DNA of 64,000 bases from Euphorbia lathyris (lineage: Eukaryota > Streptophyta > Magnoliopsida > Malpighiales > Euphorbiaceae). The stretch is taken from the NCBI RefSeq assembly GCF_963576675.1, contig NC_088919.1, forward strand, positions 42,616,501 through 42,680,500, in the 5' to 3' direction. Below are positions 20,342-31,865 of this stretch, one piece after another. Every line of letters begins with the position of its first letter. The first letter of the stretch is position 1. Made by a program: the position numbers and the translations under genes. The notes under the pieces were generated by a model, which ran no database searches, had not been told where the DNA came from, and saw only the letters and a program-made list of their open reading frames with translations.

Positions 20342-23300
20342 ATGCAGGTAAGCCTGAGATGTGCCGAGAAGTCAAAGATGTGGTATATTGACAGCGCATG
20401 CTCAAGGCATATGACGGGTGATGAAACTCAGTTCATCATGTTTGAGCGTAAACGAGGAGGAAGTGTAAGTTTTGGAGACAACAAGAAGGGTAAGATAGTA
20501 GGGTCAGGAACCATCGGAGGTAATCCTACTATTGAATCTGTCTCCTTAGTCAGCGGACTCAAATATAACTTACTCAGCGTAGCTCAGCTATGTGATAATG
20601 GGAGAAGAGTTATATTTGATACTACTGGATGTAAAATATACGAGGGTAAAACAAATGAGTTAATATTAACTGCCCCTCGAATAGATAATGTCTTTATGCT
20701 AGACTTAGAGAAAAAGTTTTCAAAAACTGTGTGCTTAGTATCAAAGGAAGAAAATTCCTGGCTATGGCACAGGAGACTTGGTCATGTAAGCATTGACCTC
20801 CTGGCCAAACTAGTAAGAAAGCAATTGGTTGAGGGACTGCCTGGACTTAAATTTCAAAAAGATCAATTATGTCATGCTTGCCAAGCTAGAAAACAAACCA
20901 AACAATCTTTTCACAGCAAAAATATTGTCTCAACTAAACGTCCGTTAGAGTTGCTACACTTGGATCTCTTTGGTCCAGTCCAGCCGCTGAGTCTGGGTGG
21001 AAGAAGATTTTCCTTGGTCATTATAGATGACTTCTCTCGGTATACGTGGGTTATCTTGCTGACCAGCAAGGATGAGACCTTTGAGACATTTTCAAACTTG
21101 GTTAGAAAAATTGAAAATGAAAAAGACCTAAAATTAGCTCACATCCGTAGTGATAACGGTGGAGAATTCAAAAACCAAAAGTTTGTTGAATTCTGTGAAG
21201 CCAGCGGCATTGACCACAATTTTTCTGCTCCTAGAACACCTCAGCAAAATGGGGTTGTAGAAAGGAAGAACATAACTCTGGTTGAAATAGCCAGGACAAT
21301 GCTGGATGAGCATAGGCTTCCAAAGTAATTTTGGGGAGAGGCTATTAACACAGCATGCTATATTCTTAATAGGGCTCTAGTTAGACCTATACTAAAGAAA
21401 ACCCCCTATGAACTTTGGAAAGGACGAAAGCCCAATATTGGATACTTTCGTGCCTTTGGCTGTAGATGTTTTATTTTAAATACCAAAGATAGCTTAGCAA
21501 AGTTTGATTCAAAAGCTGATGAGGCTATCTTTCTGGGCTACTCAACAAACAGCAAAGCATACAGAGTTTTTAATAAGCGAACTCAAATTTTAGAAGAGTC
21601 AGTACATGTAGAGTTCGACGAAACTGACCCTGCAGGTAGATACCAGCCGCTGACCGAAGATGATCCACACTCAGTAACCACCGCTGACCAAGAACCAGCT
21701 ACTGAGTCATTCACTAAAAGGCTGACCAAGAGTAAGAGTGAACCTAAGATTACTTTTACTGACCCATCTACTTCTGCAGAGATTGTTGAAATAGAAACAG
21801 CACAAGACATAAATCTACCTAAAGAGATAAGGATCCCAAGAGGGCACTCAGAGAGTGCGATCCTTGATTCTGCTGGGAATACCCTGATGATGAGGAATCA
21901 ACTCAGGAAGTACCTCAGCAATGTCGCCTTCGTCTCAGTACAAGAACCGAAGAATTTCACTGAAGCTGAGTACGATGAATTCTGGATGAACGCAATGCAA
22001 GAGGAGCTCGATCAATTCAGAAGAAACGATGTATGGGAGCTAGTACCTCATCCAAAGAGTCAAAAGACCATCGAAACAAGATGGGTCTTCAGGAACAAGA
22101 TGGATGAACAAGGAAACGTAGTCAGGAACAAAGCAAGGCTTGTAGCTCAGGGCTACAGTCAGCAAGAAGGTATTGACTACGGTGAGACCTTTGCCCTAGT
22201 GGCAAGGCTAGAGGCAATTAGAATTCTATGTGCATATGCATCTTACATGAACTTTAAATTATTCCAAATGGATGTCAAAAGTGCATTTCTTAATGGAGTT
22301 ATAAACGAGGAGGTTTATGTAAATCAACCTCCAGGTTTTGAGGACCCTAAGTTCCCAAACCATGTTTACAAACTCAAAAAGGCTCTGTATGGCCTCAAGC
22401 AAGCACCACGTGCTTGGTATGAGAGGCTGACCAGTTTCCTGCTGACTAGAAATTACGTCAGGGGCAAAGCTGATACAACCTTATTCATTAAGAAAAAGGG
22501 TAAAGATACCCTGCTGGCCCAAATTTATGTTGATGATATAATATTTGGTGCAACTAACGAATCAATGTGCAAGGAGTTTAGCAAACAAATGCAGACTGAG
22601 TTTGAAATGTCCATGATGGGAGAACTCAACTTCTTCCTCGGTCTTCAAATTAAACAAGGAAAGAATGACATCTTCATCAGTCAAGCCAAGTATGCCAAGG
22701 AGATATTAAAGAAATATGACTTGGAAAATTGCAAGCCAATATCCACTCCTATGGGGACTGACACTGTCCTATGCGCTGACGAGAATGGTAAGTCAGTAGA
22801 CAGCAAATTATATCGAGGTATGATAGGCTCTCTACTTTACTTAATAGCCAGTAGACCGGACATTCAATTTTCAGTATGCTACTGTGCTAGATATTTGCAA
22901 AGCTCAGTGAACGCAGGTCTATGGTATCCAAATACTCATGATTTTACACTCATCAGATACACTGATGCTGACTATGGACGAGATAAGCTAGAACGTAAAA
23001 GCACCTCTAGAGGATGTCACTTCTTAGGAAGCTGTCTTGTATCCTGGTTCACCAAAAAGCAGGCGTCAGTAGCCTTGTCCACTACTGAAGCTGAGTACAT
23101 TGCTGCTGGTCATTGTGTTGCTCAAGTCCTATGGATTAAGCAACAGCTTGAAGATTATGGTGTTCAAACGAAGACAATTGAAGTCAAGTGTGACAACAAA
23201 AGTGCAATTGATCTTTCAAAGAATCCAATTCAACACAGCAGAATGAAGCATGTCAGCATCAGACATCACTTCATTAGAGACCATGTACTCAAGGGTGAGA

Positions 23301-23419
23301 TCAAGCTGACTTTTGTCCCAACGGACGAACAGCTTGCGGATATCTTCACGAAGCCACTGGCCCGTGAGCAGTTCAGCATACTGAGAGAAGCAATTGGTAT
23401 GTTTAATCCTCTTCAGTAA
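20342..23419 (+). pseudogene. pol: Sirevirus pol, one internal stop and an RNase H deletion
   Basis: Protease WYIDSACSRHMTG near 20380. HHCC region LWHRRLGH ... CHACQARK near 20762-20895. Integrase catalytic residues at IIDDFSRY (about 21022), RSDNGGEF (about 21146) and VVERKN (about 21254). [40 protein letters not shown], active site YVDDIIF near 22525. RNase H: YTDADYGR near 22960 and [19 protein letters not shown] near 23045. C-terminus [14 protein letters not shown] at 21326-21328 after the integrase core interrupts a frame that is otherwise open. Between CARYLQSSV and AGLWYP near 22905 the segment usually bearing a KRILRYLKGT-like motif is missing, about 20 residues lost in frame. Confidence 0.9.
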
Positions 23420-23892
23420 ATTCCTGTGCTAAATGAATATGAATGCTGAGTGAATTACTATGCTGAATGATTGATTGTTTGCTGAGTAACTCATGGAAAC
23501 TGACTGAACATCAAATACTGAGTAAACTTGCACACTGAGTAAATTAGTTTAAACTTAAACTTAAAAATCATCCGAAAATGCATTACTGACCACTCAGAAT
23601 ATCAAATGCTTGACGTTCTAAATGCTGAGTGTTAGATCCGTTAGCATAAATGTAAAAGCACGCGTATAGCCCTAGGATGACGTATTCGCCGTATGTGTCA
23701 TAAATGTCAGGATTTTTGTCGGTACACAATCCCAAGGCAAAACTGACACATGGATTTGATTAAATCCACACCGCTCATTCCATCTATAAATAATGGGTAA
23801 TTTCCCATCGTTTATTCTTTACGCTTAATCAAATTCTAAGGCAAAGAAACCTTCTCTCTCAAGATTCCTCTAAATCTTCTCCATCCTTGAAA
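23420..23892 (+). other. spacer between Sirevirus pol and ORF3
   Basis: Non-coding. It is rich in CTGAGTA/ACTGAGT words (near 23445, 23480, 23517 and 23536), the same short words that are over-represented in the LTR and in the coding parts of this element. It could hold the leader or splice acceptor for ORF3; none is certain. Confidence 0.45.
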
Positions 23893-26720
23893 ATGGCTAA
23901 GATATCCTACAACGTCTCCGGTGCCGGCCACCAAAAGACTAACTCTGATGAACCTGCTGGAAATCCGCCTACGCCGAGCAAAGGAAAAACTGGCCAAACC
24001 TCTGGTCAAGGAAAGACTGTGAAAATTTGAACCTACACCAAAGTTTTTGAGAACGTACGAGAATGGAAGTTGAGCCCTCCAGATGGGTCTCAGAACACTT
24101 CGTCCAAAACGAAAAACCTTTCTGTGAATGGATTTCACAAAACGGCTGGACGGAGCTGTTTTCGGTTAGGGATGAAACCTATCCTGACCTAGTGAGGGAG
24201 TTTTACCACAACCTCAAGGTTGCTAGTGACAACCCTGACTACCTGTGCACTGAGGTGAAAGGCAAAACCATCTTCGTCAACCCTCTCTACATAGGAAATC
24301 TTCTCAAGCTAAAGACTGAGGGAGCAAGGCTGAGAAGATCAGGAGATCAGGATAAAACTGACTATGCACACAACTTCTGCAAACCTGAGGGTCACTCAGG
24401 AGAAGTGTCAGCTTCATCAATAGGTCAGCATCAGAAGATGGCTCACTACTTGCTGACCTACTTCCTCTACCCGAAGATCAACTGCACTACATCAGCAACC
24501 AATTTCGAGCAGTGCTTTATATGGCACATGCTGACGTACACCCCCATCAACATGTCGGTCTTTCTCGTTGCTGGGTTCCTTCGAAGCACTGGCACGATGC
24601 GGCTTGGATCACTCATCACTAGAATCCTCATTGACCATAAGGTTGATCTTGAAGGTGAGGAGAAAAATCGAGGATCTGAGATCACAGCTGCCTCGCTGAG
24701 GGCATTGAAGTTTGGACAGCCCTTAAAAAAAGGCAAAGTTACTGCTGCTGCTGGCCAAGCTGAAGACACTGCTGAGCCTAAGAAAGGAAGAAGGACTAAG
24801 GCCCCAGCTTCTCGCAAGAGGAAATCTGCTGAGACTCCTTCTAAACATGTTGAGTCTCCAGCAAAGAGGCAGAAGTCAGCTGGTAAGTCAGCTGAGAAAA
24901 GAAGCAGGCAAGGTGAGCCTGGAACTGAGGAAACTACTGAGCAACCTCAGAAGAAGCAGAAGTCTTCAACACTGGCTCCACTGAACGCCATCCCTACTGA
25001 CTTCATTGTACCGGGTGACTCTCACTTCACCCAGTGTCAAAGTACAGAAGCTGAGCATGATGAACATGAGGTTCAGCTACATGATCACTTCATCTTTCAA
25101 GTTGAGGAAGAACTTGACGGTGACAGTACCGAAGAAGAAGAGGAAGAAGCCAGCGGTCAGGATGACGCTGAGGACTCTGAGGAAACAGCCAGTGAGATTG
25201 AGGCTGAGGATGCTGATACTGGGTTAGCTGCTGGTGTTGAGCAAGTACTTGACCAACACTCTGTTGATCAAGTTGAAGAGCAAGCTGACCAGCCTTATAC
25301 TGAGCAACAAGAATCTTCCCCTTCTCATTCAAGAGAACCTGATCATACTGTCACTCCACCTCGTAGAAGGCGAAAGTTGGTCAAGGCCAGTGAGAAGCTA
25401 ATCAGTGAACCTCCTGTGCAACTACCAACTCTTCCTAACTTTGTCGTCTCCAAGACAACTAAGGACCCTTCTACCGTCCAACTCAAGTTTTTCAAACGCC
25501 AATCCACTTCCACTACATCGGCGGCATTAGAAAAATAAGCCTCTGTTTCTTCTCAACAGGAACATGCCGACCCTAATGCTTCTGCAACATCAACCAGTCA
25601 GGTTGAGCCATCTACTGTTCATGCTATTTCCTCAAGCATGGTGCTGACTCCACACACCTCTGCCGTCAGCACAGACAGTATTCGCATTGCAACTTCTCAA
25701 ACTCAACTCTCTGCTGATCAATCAACTGTTCCTACAACTCAAGTGCAGATTGAGCATACTATTCCAGTCACTGACCAGGTTACTCCTCTCACTCCTCCTC
25801 CTACCGGTCACACTGATGTACCTGAAGGATCCCAAAGCTATCTGAATGCCACTGAGTCCGGCAAAAAGATCATTGACTCAGTGCAAGCTTTAATCAGAGA
25901 CCTTCAATACTCCACTCCTCCTGTTGCTGGATCTTCACTTCTTGAGACCACCCAGCTTTCCCAGGTCACTCAGCTTCTCAACGAAGTTAAGGGACTCAAG
26001 GATCTGCTGAATGTCGTCTTATCTTTCCAAGCACAGCAAGCTAAGCAGGATTCAATTGCCAAGTTGGCTGAGATCCAGCTGACAACTGTGCAACACCTGA
26101 ACTCTCTTCATCAACAAGTCCAGAAATTGTCAGCTGTGAACACTGACTATGCCACTTCATCTGAACTCAAAATGCTATTTGCTCAGCTTCATACTGAACA
26201 GCTTAAGACCAACGAGCAAATGGTGTCATACAGTCAGTGCTCAGTAGAGCAAATTGGTGAGGCTATAAGGTTGCTTAATCTGAATAAGCAAGAGATGGAT
26301 ACTGACGCAATGAAGCAGAACGAGGTGATGACTCTCGCACAACAGACCTTCAATCACATTCGTCATAACAACATCCAACGTCAGTATTACGACACAGCTC
26401 TCTTAAAAACCTTCCACCAAATCTTTGCTGGCCTTACTGAAGCTCTTATCTGGCAAGGCAAAGCTCAAGCATTCAGTGTCAATATGCTCAGTGCTGCTGA
26501 TCTCAAAGTACCCGAAGAGGTCTCAGCTGATGGAGTTGCCATTTTTTATGGTGTAAATGAAAGTGCTAAGAATCTTAAGGAGCTATCCCAAGAACTGACT
26601 CGCGCTGTATTAACTGATGCTTTCAGACTCCCTGAAGTTGACAAAACAGGGGAGAAAAAACATGCAGCAAGAGCTCAGCATGAGCGAAGTCAGTCATCGC
26701 AACACAAGAAAAAGAAATAG
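23893..26720 (+). pseudogene. Sirevirus extra 3' ORF (env-like position), broken twice
   Basis: A plausible start is ATG 23893 (MAKISYNVSG), but that frame meets TGA at 24028-24030. The main frame is open 24063-25538, ends in TAA at 25536-25538, and is open again in the same frame to TAG at 26720. The first half has a domain with YPDLVREFYHNLKV and VKGKTIFVNPLYIGNLL near residues 40-90 of the 24063 frame, resembling the domain annotated as putative plant transposon protein. The middle is Lys/Glu/Ser-rich with acidic runs. The second half is Gln-rich and probably coiled-coil (LAEIQLTTVQHLN). I see no signal peptide or clear membrane segment, so a true envelope role is not supported; it sits where SIRE elements carry the so-called env-like gene. 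Confidence 0.72.
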
Positions 26721-27261
26721 ATAGGCTAGCTCAGTATAGGTTAAGACAGTTGTAATCTATTTGCCTTATCTATATATATGTTGCTGTGTAATTACTGACT
26801 TCTATCTATATATCATATTTGCATGTCTTATTCATATCCTGAGTTATGATATATGTTATTAAGTACTGAGTCATTATGTATCTTCAATTAAATCAGCTAT
26901 GTTTAATACTTGTAACATTTATTGACTAAATGATATGCTGATAACATATTTGACATTGACCTATGTGTTTATAAAACATTCTGATAAGAACTCATTGAAC
27001 AACAAATTACTCAGCGCGCTCTATATGACTAAACCTTCCGCTTAATACTGAGTAAATAGAATATGTTGATATACCTGACCTATATCTGAAAACTGACCTT
27101 AGACTTACTCATTTAAACCTTTAAAATGTTTTGAGTAAAACTAAGTCAGTAGCTCAACCCTTACGGGGGAGTTTGCTAAATTATACTAGGTCAACTATCA
27201 TGGGGGAGCTCATACTGAGTTCCTCGCTGAATAGTTTTGCCAACATCAAAATGGGGGAGTT
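26721..27261 (+). promoter_or_regulatory. Sirevirus 3' tail with three polypurine-like tracts
   Basis: No ORF. Three GGGGGAG tracts lie close to the 3' LTR: ACGGGGGAGTTT near 27164, ATGGGGGAGCTC near 27200 and ATGGGGGAGTTT at 27251-27262, the last abutting the LTR and so the functional PPT. Repeated PPT-like motifs are a Sirevirus hallmark. The left breakpoint of the 8.77-kb duplication (ATATG, 27023-27027) lies in this tail. Confidence 0.8.
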
Positions 27262-28598
27262 TGTTGAAACACTTTTCCACATAATTTTGATTTGACAAAA
27301 TTGTTTAAGTATAATTTAAAATACATATTCTAAACACACTAAGTTTAAATGCTTTGATTTATTCTACTAATGTGTTTGTTCAATGTTGAGTTAAAACTGT
27401 TATAAGACATAAGGATTAAAAGGCCCAAGCCCAATACGGAAGCCAAGGCCCAAGTCAAACAACTCAGTACAACTCGGCCCGCGTATGTCAAGACGTTGCC
27501 GTTTTGAACAAAACGCAACTCAGCAAACGAAAGGATCTAGAAGACCTTCGGGAACAACTTCAAGATGAAGCTGCTGAGTAGTCTCAACAAAGCATACAAG
27601 ACAGCAGCTGGCGAAGGAAAACTTCCAGACAAAGTATTTCCCCTTTGGGCAAAGTTCAGACGACACAGTATGCTGTCCAGTTGACTTTACCATAAAAGGA
27701 GAGACAGTCTGCTGAGCTGACCGAGGACAGAAGATACACAATTATGATTGGCCGAGAGCTCTGAGCAAGTCAGGATGACAACGACATATAGCCGTTTCCC
27801 TCCAACGGTTATTTCGAAATTCGAAATGATCGATGCCCAGACGTCTCTATAAATAGTGCCATCACAAGCTTCACTAAACACAGAACTTGATCAAGCAGTT
27901 ACGCTGACCAAATTTCTACAAGTTCTGCAAGCAAAGAAGCAAAGCAAAATCTTACACTACAATTCTTATATCTGTGTAAAAGTCTAGAGTGATTGTTTCA
28001 ATCGTCTAAAGTGTCTTAGAAAATCTTTGTATAGGACAAAACACTTATCATTTCTAGAGATAGAAAGGAGAGGCTGAGTACTCGGTTTTAAGTACTCAGC
28101 GAGAGATTAGGATTGAGTAGAGGTATAGAGGAAGGTACTCTTGTCATACTCAGTTGCTGATATTGTAAAAGGTTTGAGGCTCTACCTTTAAAGAGCTCAG
28201 TAGAGGATTCGAAATCTCGGAACGTGTTCCGGGGACAGGACGTAGGCTTAGAAGAAGCCGAACCTGGATAAATCTGCTGAGTGAAGTATTTCTTACCTTA
28301 ACTCCTTATATATATTGCTTGCTTTAAATAACCAAAAACTAACCAAGTAAAGAAGGTCAAGTTGAGTTGTGCGCGCTGAACGTCTGAGCTCAAGAATAGA
28401 CTCTAAGTGCTATCTCCTGACTCAAGCTAAGAAACTGACCTAGTCACCAGTTGACTAAGCCAGTATCTTGCTGTTTACTCAGCGCCGCTGTTAAAACCTT
28501 TTTCCTTAGAAAAAGAAGTCTGCCCTAATTGCGAAAAAGTTTAAATAGTTCCTAACCCCCCCTTGGAACTATACTTGCAACCCTATAAGGGACCAATA
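27262..28598 (+). repeat. Sirevirus 3' LTR, copy 1 (1,337 bp)
   Basis: TGTTGAAACAC...GACCAATA. It differs from the 5' LTR by scattered substitutions, an 11-bp duplication near 28330-28345 and a TA end in place of CA. TSD GTAGA follows. Confidence 0.93.
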
Positions 28599-28603
28599 GT
28601 AGA

Positions 28604-31221
28604 GAGAGCATAAATCACAAAGATATATTCGATACCTTCTTAGAGACTAATTGGGAAAAAAAATAACGATGATGCGGTGGCAATGGCTATCTTGTTCGTT
28701 ATACACAGGTTCCTACTCACAACTGATGCAGTGAAAAAGGTTGATGATAATATCATCAACCTAACTGATTTCCCGACTGTATTTAACTCGTTTCCATGGG
28801 GTGTGCCTGCTTGGAATGAGCTGTACAAGACGATAGGATGTGGGATCCCAGGAAGGAAGAAGGCATTTGATGCGTACAACGCGGAAGAAGGAAAGAAGAA
28901 GGTTGTCCCATATCAGCTTCATGGATTAGCACAAGCGTTCCATGTATGTTTCCTATATTCATGTGATTTACTTAATGTTAGATTTCAACTGTAATGATTT
29001 TTCTTTAATACTTTGTAGGCTTGGATACTGGAGATATTGCGTGAACCCCCTAAATACTATTTGAGGAGACCAAAGAACGTGTACCCTCGTATATGTCGGT
29101 GGATAAGTGCAAAGAATATAACTTTCTTAGAAGCTAAAGAAATATTTAAGGTAAGTACATATGTCTTGTGTACAGAATTAATGTGTGCTTTGGATGTAAG
29201 TAACATGTGCTTATGGAGTTGGGTTTGATTTTTCATGTTTTCAGTCAGTTGATGTGCAAGCATCTGAACTTGTTATCGAGGAAGATGAGGCAAAGTGTGA
29301 TTGGTATGCGCCAATGAAGGATTATTTTGATGGGAAAGCTGTAGACCTTGACCTTGATGTGTTATTCGCACCTTATAAGGGGTCTGAGCTAAGTCAAGAA
29401 GAGGAGAACAATGAGGAAGAGAATGAGGTAAATAATGAGGAAGAGAATGCTGTAGAGAGTGAGGAAGAGAATGCTGTAGGTAATCAGGGCGAAGAGGATG
29501 TTGGAAATGAGGAGGAAGAGTATGTTTATATAGATGAGGAGGATAGAATTAGAAACGAGAAGAGGTGTAAGAAGAAGAATGAAGTGAATGTACAGGCAAA
29601 TGAGGAAGAAGAGAGGAAGGCAAGGATGCGAGAGAGATTTGAAATGTTGAAGGTGGAATTTAAAGATTCATTGGCAGATGAATTCGAGCGGAAGATGAGA
29701 TCGGAGTTCAATAAGTCTAATAGGCGAGAGAGAGTGGAGTTGAAGGAGGAGTTGATGGCAGAGTTGAAGGTGGAGTTCAGGGAGGAATTGAGGGGAGAGT
29801 TGAGGGCGGAGTTGAAGGACGAGTTGAGGGTGGAGTTGAAGGAGGAGTTGATGGCGGAGCTACGGGCTGTGAGTAAGGCAGATCGGATGGGAGAGCTTCT
29901 TGGATGTGATATGTATACGAATTTCGACTTTATGGGGGAAATAGGTGGGGATGTGGGGGAGGCGAACGTTGTAGAAGAGCATATTGCGGAACATAGTGAA
30001 GAAGAAAAGAAGAATGAAGACCAGGATAGGAAAGAAGATCAGAGTGGAGTAGATAAGAAGGAAGAGAGCGAGAGGAAGGAAGAGGGTGAGAGGAAGGAAG
30101 AGCAGTGTGGAGAGGATAAGAAAGAAGAGGGTGAGAGGAAGGAGGAGCAGTGTGGGGAGGTGATTGAAATCGGCGATGACACGGAACCACAAGAGATGCT
30201 CCCTGAAAAGGTATATGATAGTTTATATACATGTAGTTTTATATTTATTTTTAAATATGTTCCTTACAGGATGTTGGTCGTTATGTTTTGACAGGAAGCA
30301 ATTATCACTTTAAGCGAGAACACACAAGCCGTGATAGATGATGTGCATCAGCCTCAGCCGTTAAGGGCTGTGCGACAAAGGAAGCGATCACATCACGTGA
30401 CAACACCGTACACGGAGGAAAAGAAAAGAAAAAGGTGTAAGCAGTTGGCTACGAAGGGAACTAAGAAGGTAGCCAAGAAGGGAACTAAGTCGGTAGATCA
30501 GTGTATGGATATTGTCGTATCACAGAGTCCCGCCTTTCCTAGAGCACCTCCTGTACCTACGTCATGGTCAGTCCGGATTGATAAGGACGATGTGTCTACG
30601 TATGAGGTATGGAGGAATTTTTTCAACAAAAAGTCATCAAGGCTCGTTAAAGGGACAGAACCACTGTAGCCGGAAATCCCGTGGTTCATACAAGCTGAGA
30701 CACCGGGAAAATATTGGGACGGGGAGGTATTGCTTTTAAATATTATGGTTTGTTTGTTTGTGATGCATATGTTTGTGAAGCATGTGTTTGACTTATGTCT
30801 ATATTTCTTTTTTAACTAGCACATCGATGCATTCATGTATCTGTTGCGGCGCCAGTCGTTCGAGAATGGTTTAGATGCGGACTGGACTACATATGATAGC
30901 CAATTCACCGGATATATACAGTTGACACACAATCTGGATATGGGCCACGTGTGTAATACGATCAATGGGAGAGATGACATGTTTATGAGACCATGGAAGG
31001 GTTTGAAGCGAATATTCATGCCATTCAACATAAAATGAAACCACTGGATATTAGGAGTGCTAAATACAACGAATATGCACATGTACATATATGATAGTTG
31101 TCTTTCTAATGACAGTGAGGAGAAGCTTGGTCAAGTACTCCAGAGGCCCATGACCGTACTTGCATGGCAAAACCATAGGGTGGACTGGTCAAAATCAGGA
31201 CAACTGGATAGGGTGGACTAG
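28604..31221 (+). pseudogene. DUF1985/Ulp1-like peptidase gene, 3' part, copy 1
   Basis: Continues exon 2 in frame after the Sirevirus. Exons by GT-AG and frame: 28604-28943, 29019-29150, 29245-30210, 30295-30726, 30820 onward. The first completes the DUF1985 region (AVAMAILFVIHRFLL; FPWGVPAWNELY). The 29245 exon is strongly acidic, with EENNEEE repeats and a long charged helical stretch (VEFREELRGELRAELKDEL). The last exon resembles the Ulp1/C48 cysteine peptidase fold: a HIDAFMYLLRR block, then NHW with the catalytic His and YDS with the catalytic Asp near 31040-31100. TAG 30667-30669 and TGA 31036-31038 interrupt it, TAG 31219-31221 ends the frame, and the QxxxC catalytic Cys segment is not found. 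It would have been a SUMO-protease-like enzyme; it is now inactive. Confidence 0.75.
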
Positions 31222-31464
31222 GCTACCGGACACTCCACAACAGAGAACATCATCGAACGATTGTGGGATGCTGGTGTGCATTTTTTCTTAACTTTTAACA
31301 GCTGGTCGGCAGGTGCATGAATTAGACCCAGATGACGGAGATTTCCTTAGATTACGTGTTGTCCTTGAAATTTTCCATGGCAAACTGTATAAATTTTGAG
31401 TTTTACTATTGGTGTTTTTTGTACTTGTTATATCTTTTGTTATATATTGTGCCCAGTTTGCAGT

Positions 31465-31700
31465 ATTCATATTCGCGAAGGTACCATTGCATATGCGAAT
31501 CACATCAGCTTCGCGAACATACCTCCTGATCCGCAAACTGGTGTATTCGCGAACATCCACTTCTCGGACATACATCCTGATCCGCAAACTGGTGTATTCG
31601 CGAACATCTACTTCGCGGACATACCTCCTGATCCGCAAACTGGTGTATTCGCGTATTCGCATATCTCTGAAATCGCGAAGTTGTCCATATATTCGCGAAG
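31465..31700. repeat. TTCGCGAA island with 51-bp minisatellite, copy 1
   Basis: Three tandem units of 51 bp at about 31509-31658 (TCCTGATCCGCAAACTGGTG followed by TATTCGCGAACAT). More TTCGCGAA and GCATATGCGAA copies flank them. It lies between the convergent Ulp1-like gene and the minus-strand ORF. Confidence 0.85.
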
Positions 31701-31729
31701 TTGTTTTACACAAACTAAAACACACATTA

Positions 31730-31842
31730 TTTCGATACAACCAAACATTCTAAAAACACACTTTATTTCGATACAATCAAACATTCTAAAAACACACTTT
31801 ATTTCGATACAACCAAACATTCTAAAAACACATTATTTGACT
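31730..31842. repeat. 36-bp tandem repeat, copy 1
   Basis: Three units containing TTATTTCGATACAACCAAAC followed by ATTCTAAAAACACAC. Confidence 0.85.
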
Positions 31843-31865
31843 AGTTCAACAACACATAAACTACA

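Larger units (their letters stand above)
17218..28598 (+). mobile_element. Sirevirus (Maximus/SIRE-type Ty1/copia), 11.4 kb
   Basis: LTRs 17218-18543 and 27262-28598, TSD GTAGA (17213-17217 and 28599-28603), tRNA-Met PBS at 18546-18557. Coding order is gag, PR, IN, RT, RNase H and then an extra ORF downstream of pol. A large gag with three zinc knuckles, the extra 3' ORF and several polypurine-like tracts before the 3' LTR are Sirevirus traits. The 3' LTR ends TA instead of CA. By eye the LTRs differ at roughly 17 sites plus an 11-bp indel, a little over 1%, which indicates a fairly young insertion. It lies inside a DUF1985 exon of the MULE. Its 3' part is included in the downstream tandem duplication. 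Confidence 0.93.

Noticed and set aside
29860..30232. Minus-strand open frames rich in Pro/Ser/His/Leu opposite the acidic exon (also at 38626-38998)
   Set aside because: They are antisense shadows of the GAG/GAA/AAG-rich exon, with no conserved features.
31509..31658. Regular direct repeats that might suggest a CRISPR array
   Set aside because: Three contiguous 51-bp units without spacers in plant transposon DNA; this is a minisatellite.
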